Below, one piece after another: positions 15,753-19,562 of a stretch of DNA of 19,562 nt (position 1 is the first letter of the stretch; each line of letters opens with the position of its first letter). The notes beneath the pieces are model-generated. The model saw nothing but the letters and a program-made list of their open reading frames with translations. It was not told the origin of the DNA and ran no database searches. Made by a program: the position numbers and the translations under genes. Origin of the DNA: Spyradomonas excrementavium (GTDB taxonomy: Bacteria; Cyanobacteriota; Vampirovibrionia; Gastranaerophilales; Gastranaerophilaceae); assembly GCA_018714005.1 (NCBI GenBank), contig DVOA01000044.1:1-19562 (forward strand), given 5' to 3'.

Positions 15753-16769
15753 TTATGATTTATATTCTTTTTCAAACCCGAAAAGCGAGCTTACGGATTC
15801 GTTGTCGTGAATTCTCGAGATTGCTTCGCCCAGAGCCGGCGCAATGCTGAGCTGCGTGAACTTCGCGGGGATGTAATTTCTTTCGAGCGGGATTGAATTG
15901 GTGATAATAACCTCTTCAACCGGTGCTTCTTCAAGCCTTTGGATTGCGGGGCCGGAAAGTACGCCGTGAGCCGCGCAAACATAAACTTTTTCAGCGCCTT
16001 CTTCCTTGAGAAGTCTTGCTGCGCCGCAAATCGTGCCGGCAGTGTCAATAAGGTCGTCGAAAAGCACGCAGATTTTGCCTTTTACGTCGCCGATTACGTG
16101 TTCAGCGATGGCTTCGTTGTGTTTGTCGCGTCTTTTATCGACAATTGCGAGCGGACAGTCGAGTTCTTTTGCAAAATGTCTTGTTCTTGCTACCCCGCCT
16201 GTGTCAGGGCTTACTGCAACGAGTTTTTCAGAGGGAATATTCAATTCTTTTATGTATTTTGTCAAAACAGGGGTTGCAAAAATGTGATCAACGAGGATGT
16301 TGAAGAATCCCTGAATCTGCCCTGTGTGCAAATCCATCGCCAAAACTCTGTTTACGCCGGCTGTGGTCAAAAGGTCGGCAACGAGTTTCGCTGTGATAGC
16401 TTCTCTTCCGGAGGTTTTTCTGTCCTGTCTTGCGTAGCCGTAATAAGGGATTACAGCGGTGATGGATTTTGCGCTGGCGCGTTTGAATGCGTCAATAATG
16501 ATTAAAAGTTCCATCAGGTTTTCGTTTACAGGGTTGGAAAGCGGCTGGACAATAAAAATATCGTCGCCGCGGATACTTTGCTGGATTTGGACATAAATTT
16601 CGCCGTCAGCAAAGTTTTTTATAACCATCGGCCCTACGGTTGTCCCCAGATAATCTGCAATTTCCTGCGTAAGCTTTGCATGCGCGCGCCCCGAGAAAAG
16701 TTTTATGTCATGCGTCGGGTTTATTGTCTTTTCGCGCTGGGGAAAATCCATAGTAAGTTCCATTTTCAT
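15753..16769 (-). CDS. prs: Ribose-phosphate pyrophosphokinase Prs
   Basis: 338 aa including a ~20-residue N-terminal extension before the core. It makes PRPP from ribose 5-phosphate and ATP for nucleotide, NAD, histidine and tryptophan synthesis. Marks are IKLFSGRAH (22-30), the IPYYGYARQDRK ATP loop (107-118), MDLHTGQIQGFF (145-156), SPDTGGVARTRHFAKEL (187-203), KRRDKHNEA (212-220), and the PRPP-binding loop VLFDDLIDTAGT (235-246). Two in-frame ATGs (16769 and 16763) lie after AAGGAAGGA; the second has the better spacing, so the protein may be two residues shorter. Monocistronic with its own promoter and terminator. Confidence 0.97.
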   Translation of the reverse strand: MKMELTMDFPQREKTINPTHDIKLFSGRAHAKLTQEIADYLGTTVGPMVIKNFADGEIYVQIQQSIRGDDIFIVQPLSNPVNENLMELLIIIDAFKRASAKSITAVIPYYGYARQDRKTSGREAITAKLVADLLTTAGVNRVLAMDLHTGQIQGFFNILVDHIFATPVLTKYIKELNIPSEKLVAVSPDTGGVARTRHFAKELDCPLAIVDKRRDKHNEAIAEHVIGDVKGKICVLFDDLIDTAGTICGAARLLKEEGAEKVYVCAAHGVLSGPAIQRLEEAPVEEVIITNSIPLERNYIPAKFTQLSIAPALGEAISRIHDNESVSSLFGFEKEYKS

Positions 16770-16797
16770 TCCTTCCTTAAAATTTCACTGCGTTAAA

Positions 16798-16806
16798 ATT
16801 ATAGCA
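16798..16806 (-). promoter_or_regulatory. prs extended -10 promoter
   Basis: Minus strand TGCTATAAT, about 29 nt before the first prs ATG. A second similar sequence, TGCTATAAA, lies at 16901-16909 and could give a longer leader. Confidence 0.6.
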
Positions 16807-16979
16807 ATAAAATTATTAAATTTACAGATAAGATTGCGAAAACTTAATTATTTTCTTAGATGTATAAGTTTTAAAAATCGTAAATTTTATTTTTGTTACT
16901 TTTATAGCAGTTTATTTTAAAAATGACATAATTCGTTACAAAATGTTTTTCTAAGGGAAGATACAAAATGATGTTTTTA

Positions 16980-17103
16980 GTGAAAGTTGGGGATTTGTCT
17001 TTGTAGTGACTATGGGGGAGGGCTTAAAGATTTTTAGGAAACTGCATTTAACGCCGGATGCCCGGAGGAATCGGAACGGAAAAGACAAATCCCCAACTTT
17101 CAC
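16980..17103 (+). ncRNA. Candidate structured element, copy 1
   Basis: A perfect 23-bp inverted repeat (16980-17002 with 17081-17103) encloses a 78-nt core. The core opens with GTAGTGACTATGG and closes with GGAATCGGAACGGA, both conserved in copy 2; overall about 55 of 78 core bases match without gaps. Of the 23 stem pairs, 8 differ from copy 2, and in all 8 both partners differ. It lies about 320 nt upstream of flagellin. No T-run follows, so it is not a simple terminator. It does not match any RNA family I can recall. Strand is assigned from the G-rich core reading and is uncertain. Confidence 0.6.
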
Positions 17104-17311
17104 ATCCCGTCCCAGTAATATATATTAAAAATATACAAATTATATTTACTTTTGTAAATATTATGTAAAAATCACTAGCCCGCCGTTTAAAAAAGATTTA
17201 TACTGACAGAGTAGGTATAAAAACTACGGTTGTGTATTGTCTATGAGTTGAATTGATGTTTTTGCCGCTCAATTTTGAAAATCAAACGGAAGTATGACGA
17301 AGTTCAAACTT

Positions 17312-17337
17312 TAAATTAGTTCTTTAGGGGCGCTAAA
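17312..17337 (+). promoter_or_regulatory. Weak sigma-28-like promoter candidate for flagellin
   Basis: TAAA (17312-17315), 14 nt, then GCGCTAAA (17330-17337), compared with the enterobacterial/Bacillus consensus TAAA-N15-GCCGATAA. Only about half of the -10 positions match. If used, it would give a ~75-nt leader that contains the hairpin at 17378-17398. Confidence 0.22.
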
Positions 17338-17377
17338 AAAGCTATCATACGGTCATAGGTAAAAAATGATTTACGAG

Positions 17378-17398
17378 ATTTTTACAGGATGTAAAAAT
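17378..17398 (+). promoter_or_regulatory. Flagellin leader hairpin presenting AGGAT (possible CsrA site)
   Basis: ATTTTTAC (17378-17385), loop AGGAT (17386-17390), GTAAAAAT (17391-17398): a perfect 8-bp stem. The sequence ACAGGATGT around the loop is close to the CsrA binding consensus (ACARGGAUGT). The flagellin ribosome binding site AAGGAG (17410-17415, 6 nt from ATG) provides a second GGA 25 nt downstream. Two such sites in a flagellin leader is how CsrA represses hag in Bacillus subtilis. Confidence 0.5.
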
Positions 17399-17421
17399 GC
17401 AAACGTCGAAAGGAGAATGAC

Positions 17422-18279
17422 ATGGCAATTATCGTAAACACAAACATTTCTTCATTGGTATCGCAAAGAAACCTTACAAATGCGACTAATTCTTTGAACA
17501 CTGCTTTGCAAAGAATGTCAACAGGTTACAAAATCAACTCTGCTAAAGATGATGCAGCAGGATTGTACATTGCAACAAACCTGGACACTCAAATTAGGGG
17601 TTCAAAAGTAGCGCAAACTAACGTTGAAACAGGTAGCAACCTTTTAACGGTAGCAGAAGGGGATTTAGACGTTATCAAAACAAACTTACAGCGTATCAGA
17701 GACCTCGCAGTTCAAGCATCCAACGGTGTTTATTCTGACGAATCAATGAAAGCTATGGAAGATGAAGTAACTGCACGTGCAGCTGAAATCACAAGGGTAG
17801 CTACAGCTTCTAAATTCAACGGTCTTGAACTTTTGAGCGGTAATGACCTCGGTCAAAACGGCCTCAGACTTCAGGTCGGTGCTAACGCAGAAGCTGATCA
17901 GAACGCTTTGATGATTGACAAAGCTGTATTTGCTGCTTCTGATGCTGACACATTGGGTCTTGATGATGGTGCTATTGGCGACGCTTTTGCAAACGCAACT
18001 GCTGCTGCAGCTTTCATCACAACTCTTGATACAGCTCTTGAAAACATCAATACGAGAAAATCTCAAATTGGTGCTTATCAGAACAGACTTGAATCAGCAG
18101 CTACTTCATTGGTAACTAACATTGAAAACAGCTCTGCTGCTAAGTCAACAATTATGGATGCTGACATCGCAGAAGAATCTTCAAACTACACAAAAGCTTC
18201 AATTCTTCAGCAAACATCAGCAGCATTGCTGACACAAGCAAATCAATTACCGGCTTTGGCTCTTCAATTGATTGGCTAA
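17422..18279 (+). CDS. fliC: Flagellin, filament subunit (D0/D1 only)
   Basis: 285 aa, a minimal flagellin. It polymerises into the external filament after export through the FlhB-containing gate. The N-terminal D0/D1 (about 1-165) starts AIIVNTNISSLVSQRNL and includes LQRMSTGYKINSAKDDAAG. The C-terminal D1/D0 (about 205-285) has TRKSQIGAYQNRLESAATSL and ends with SILQQTSAALLTQANQLPALA. Only about 35 variable residues join them, so the D2/D3 outer domains are absent. LQRIRDLAVQ (89-98) and the later AAEITRV match the TLR5-recognition surface of enterobacterial flagellin. The gene has a strong AAGGAG site, a terminator at 18313-18341 and visibly less GC-rich third positions than its neighbours, consistent with high expression. 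Confidence 0.97.
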   Translation: MAIIVNTNISSLVSQRNLTNATNSLNTALQRMSTGYKINSAKDDAAGLYIATNLDTQIRGSKVAQTNVETGSNLLTVAEGDLDVIKTNLQRIRDLAVQASNGVYSDESMKAMEDEVTARAAEITRVATASKFNGLELLSGNDLGQNGLRLQVGANAEADQNALMIDKAVFAASDADTLGLDDGAIGDAFANATAAAAFITTLDTALENINTRKSQIGAYQNRLESAATSLVTNIENSSAAKSTIMDADIAEESSNYTKASILQQTSAALLTQANQLPALALQLIG

Positions 18280-18312
18280 TAACACTATTTTACATAATAG
18301 GTGATGGCAACT

Positions 18313-18341
18313 GGTCCGATGATTTCATCGGACCTTTTTTT
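18313..18341 (+). terminator. Intrinsic terminator of flagellin
   Basis: GGTCCGATGA (18313-18322) pairs with TCATCGGACC (18325-18334), followed by seven T residues. It starts 33 nt after the flagellin stop codon. Confidence 0.93.
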
Positions 18342-18370
18342 ATGTATTTTTTAATATATTTAAAGAAAAG

Positions 18371-18460
18371 ACGCACCCCGACCCTTCCTGAGCAGGGGAG
18401 GGGCCTCAAAAAACCAATAAACTCACTCCCTCCCCAACTCGGGGAGGGCAGGGGTGGGGA
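18371..18460. repeat. GC-rich double-hairpin element
   Basis: CCCTTCC with GGGAGGG (about 18382-18402, one wobble), then CCCTCCCC (18428-18435) with GGGGAGGG (18441-18448), loop AACTC. Outer CACCCC (18374-18379) can pair with GGGGTG (18451-18456). Same outer-stem-plus-two-hairpins plan as 3613-3698, but with a different second hairpin. Confidence 0.65.
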
Positions 18461-18539
18461 ACGACCCGCAAGGGCTGAAAACAGCAAATCCCGGCCAAAT
18501 GAGCCATTTCAAGTTTTTTTTGCTTATCGGCGCCCTTTT

Positions 18540-18622
18540 CGTCACCCTGAACTTGTTTCAGGGTCGCAAGAACGGTGCTTATCGACTTCTACCTGGCGAT
18601 TCCGAACCAAGTTCGGAATGAC
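18540..18622. repeat. REPIN-like unit 6 (short spacer form)
   Basis: Left palindrome ACCCTGAA-CTTGT-TTCAGGGT, right palindrome ATTCCGAA-CCAAG-TTCGGAAT, outer ends GTCA/TGAC. Confidence 0.85.
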
Positions 18623-18635
18623 TGCACGCCTTTTT

Positions 18636-18756
18636 GTCACCCTGAACTTGTTTCAGGGTCTCACCAGCAGGAAATACAGGCTTTATACAAAAATTTATTA
18701 AAATTTTAAGCAAAACATCCTCAATCTTGCGATTCCGGGTCAAGCCCAGAATGACG
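18636..18756. repeat. REPIN-like unit 7 (diverged interior)
   Basis: A standard left palindrome and a right palindrome ATTCCGGG-TCAAG-CCCAGAAT (one mismatch) flank an unrelated AT-rich interior. It may be two independent halves or a unit with a replaced centre. Confidence 0.65.
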
Positions 18757-18766
18757 ACTCTATTCT

Positions 18767-18878
18767 GTCACCCTGAATTTATTTCAGGGTCGCAGGGACG
18801 CGAAAATCACGCTTCCGGCGGCAGGATTCGGGCTTATTTACTTCAATCTGGCGATTCCGAACCAAGTTCGGAATGACG
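18767..18878. repeat. REPIN-like unit 8
   Basis: Left palindrome with loop region ATTTA (slightly decayed), long spacer like units 1, 3 and 5, right palindrome ATTCCGAA-CCAAG-TTCGGAAT. Confidence 0.8.
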
Positions 18879-18891
18879 GCACGATTTTTTT

Positions 18892-18920
18892 GTCACCCTG
18901 AACTTGATTCAGGGCCGCAA
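18892..18920. repeat. REPIN left half only
   Basis: CCCTGAA-CTTGA-TTCAGGG palindrome with GTCA flank; no partner half follows before the next gene. Confidence 0.75.
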
Positions 18921-18971
18921 ATACGCGAAATATAGGCATGCAAAGCCAAAATCCCCCAAAATCAGCCAATT

Positions 18972-19511
18972 CTAAGCCGTCGCATAAACTTCCTGCGCAG
19001 TTTTATTGCGCAAATACTCCAATATCGCCCCTCCGACCTCTTCATTCGGGTCAAAAGGAACATTTTTCACTGGATTCATCGTGTTTTTCAAAAACATGCC
19101 CATAAGCGGCCCAAACCCGTCCGGAACTTGCGTTTTCCGGTAAATTCCCGCAAGCATAACCTGAACATTCGGAGATTCATCGTAATTAAAACGCGAAATC
19201 GCGTGATATTGAGCGCCCACACTTTTTGCACCCGCGTCAATAATCCTGTTCAACAAAAAAAGCCCTGCTGTGATTTGTTTTTCGTCATTTGCAGCGTTCA
19301 AAGCCAAAATAACCGGCGCAATCGCTTTATCTTTGTAAGAGGCAATTTTTGCGGCCATTTTTTCGTCAAAACGCGCATGATTCGTGATTTCATCGGGCAG
19401 CTCAAAGGTTTTAAAAAAATCCTGCACAAGCACACAGGGCTCAGGTGTTTCCGGAGCGCCGTAAACCCGCTGAATATTGTTAAATTGCGCAAATATCGGT
19501 GAAACCTGCAT
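18972..19511 (-). CDS. Hypothetical protein, helical
   Basis: 179 aa; I do not recognise a family. The start at 19511 has GGAGG 4 nt before the ATG, and codon use looks like the neighbours, so the gene is probably real. There is no signal peptide or membrane segment. The protein is predicted by eye to be mainly alpha-helical: helices around 52-80 (ASYKDKAIAPVILALNAA, then QITAGLFLLNRIIDAG), 88-125 and 155-172. The repeated pattern of paired amphipathic helices with small residues is reminiscent of HEAT/ARM-type solenoids, which is a guess. It ends soon after the repeat cluster and has no same-strand neighbour in view. Confidence 0.7.
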   Translation of the reverse strand: MQVSPIFAQFNNIQRVYGAPETPEPCVLVQDFFKTFELPDEITNHARFDEKMAAKIASYKDKAIAPVILALNAANDEKQITAGLFLLNRIIDAGAKSVGAQYHAISRFNYDESPNVQVMLAGIYRKTQVPDGFGPLMGMFLKNTMNPVKNVPFDPNEEVGGAILEYLRNKTAQEVYATA

Positions 19512-19537
19512 AAACCCTCCCCGACCTATGAATAAAC

Positions 19538-19555
19538 AAACGGCGGGCCGTTTTT
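19538..19555. terminator. Possible terminator at the right edge
   Basis: AAACGG (19538-19543), loop CGGG, CCGTTT (19548-19553), and more T residues to 19555. It lies between the hypothetical gene and whatever precedes it; it may end an upstream minus-strand gene or a plus-strand transcript. Confidence 0.4.
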
Positions 19556-19562
19556 AATCTCA

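Larger units (their letters stand above)
16807..17421. other. Long gap between prs and flagellin
   Basis: About 615 bp with no believable gene. It contains a very AT-rich stretch (16807-16979), structured element copy 1 (16980-17103), another AT-rich stretch, and the flagellin leader. I found no strong sigma-28 promoter; the closest match is listed separately. Confidence 0.65.
18342..18960. other. Repeat cluster downstream of flagellin
   Basis: About 620 bp with no gene. It contains a GC-rich palindromic element (18371-18460) and four REPIN-like units or halves. Open frames across it are palindromic on both strands. Confidence 0.7.

Overview
The window looks like a chromosomal segment of a flagellated, AT-leaning bacterium, most plausibly of the gut-associated non-photosynthetic cyanobacterial lineage (Gastranaerophilales/Melainabacteria). 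This is inference from gene content: glyQ without glyS beside it as in cyanobacteria, a CdaA-type diadenylate cyclase, ThyX, a short adenosylhomocysteinase, and a D0/D1-only flagellin. No rRNA or tRNA is present to settle it.

Layout. 1-446 is non-coding, with inverted repeats and an 87-bp tandem duplication. 447-3269 (minus) is a flagellar/regulatory operon: flhB, a sigma-28-like factor, and a histidine kinase. 3270-3766 is repeat-filled. 3767-6636 (minus) is an operon of lysA, cdaA and an eda-like aldolase with almost no spacing. thyX (6778-7497, plus) is divergent from lysA. After another repeat block come glyQ and a cationic amino-acid permease (7955-10474, plus), which share a bidirectional terminator with convergent sahH (10537-11811, minus). 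gpsA (11939-12928, plus) is divergent from sahH. 12929-13229 holds copy 2 of an unusual structured element. 13230-15260 (minus) is an overlapping trio: trmL, nnrD, and a LipM/LplA-like acyltransferase. A cluster of three REPIN-like repeats follows, then prs (15753-16769, minus). 16980-17103 is copy 1 of the structured element, upstream of the flagellin gene (17422-18279, plus). 18340-18960 is a second repeat cluster. The window ends with an unrecognised minus-strand gene, 18972-19511.

Functional links. FlhB, the sigma factor and flagellin belong to one motility programme. The flagellin leader has a hairpin that presents AGGAT plus a GGA-containing Shine-Dalgarno, the layout expected for CsrA control. 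SahH, Prs, NnrD, GpsA and the lipoyl-pathway enzyme are housekeeping metabolism. LysA and CdaA together touch diaminopimelate/cell-wall supply and c-di-AMP signalling.

The most novel item is a pair of roughly 125-nt elements (16980-17103 plus; 13074-13199 minus). Each has a 78-nt core with two strongly conserved blocks, enclosed by a 23-24 bp stem. The stem sequence differs between copies, but wherever one arm differs the opposite arm differs too: 8 of 8 positions, with 6 still Watson-Crick and 1 wobble. That is the signature of a selected secondary structure. The dispersed REPIN-like units also show compensatory stem changes. All positions and counts were made by eye.
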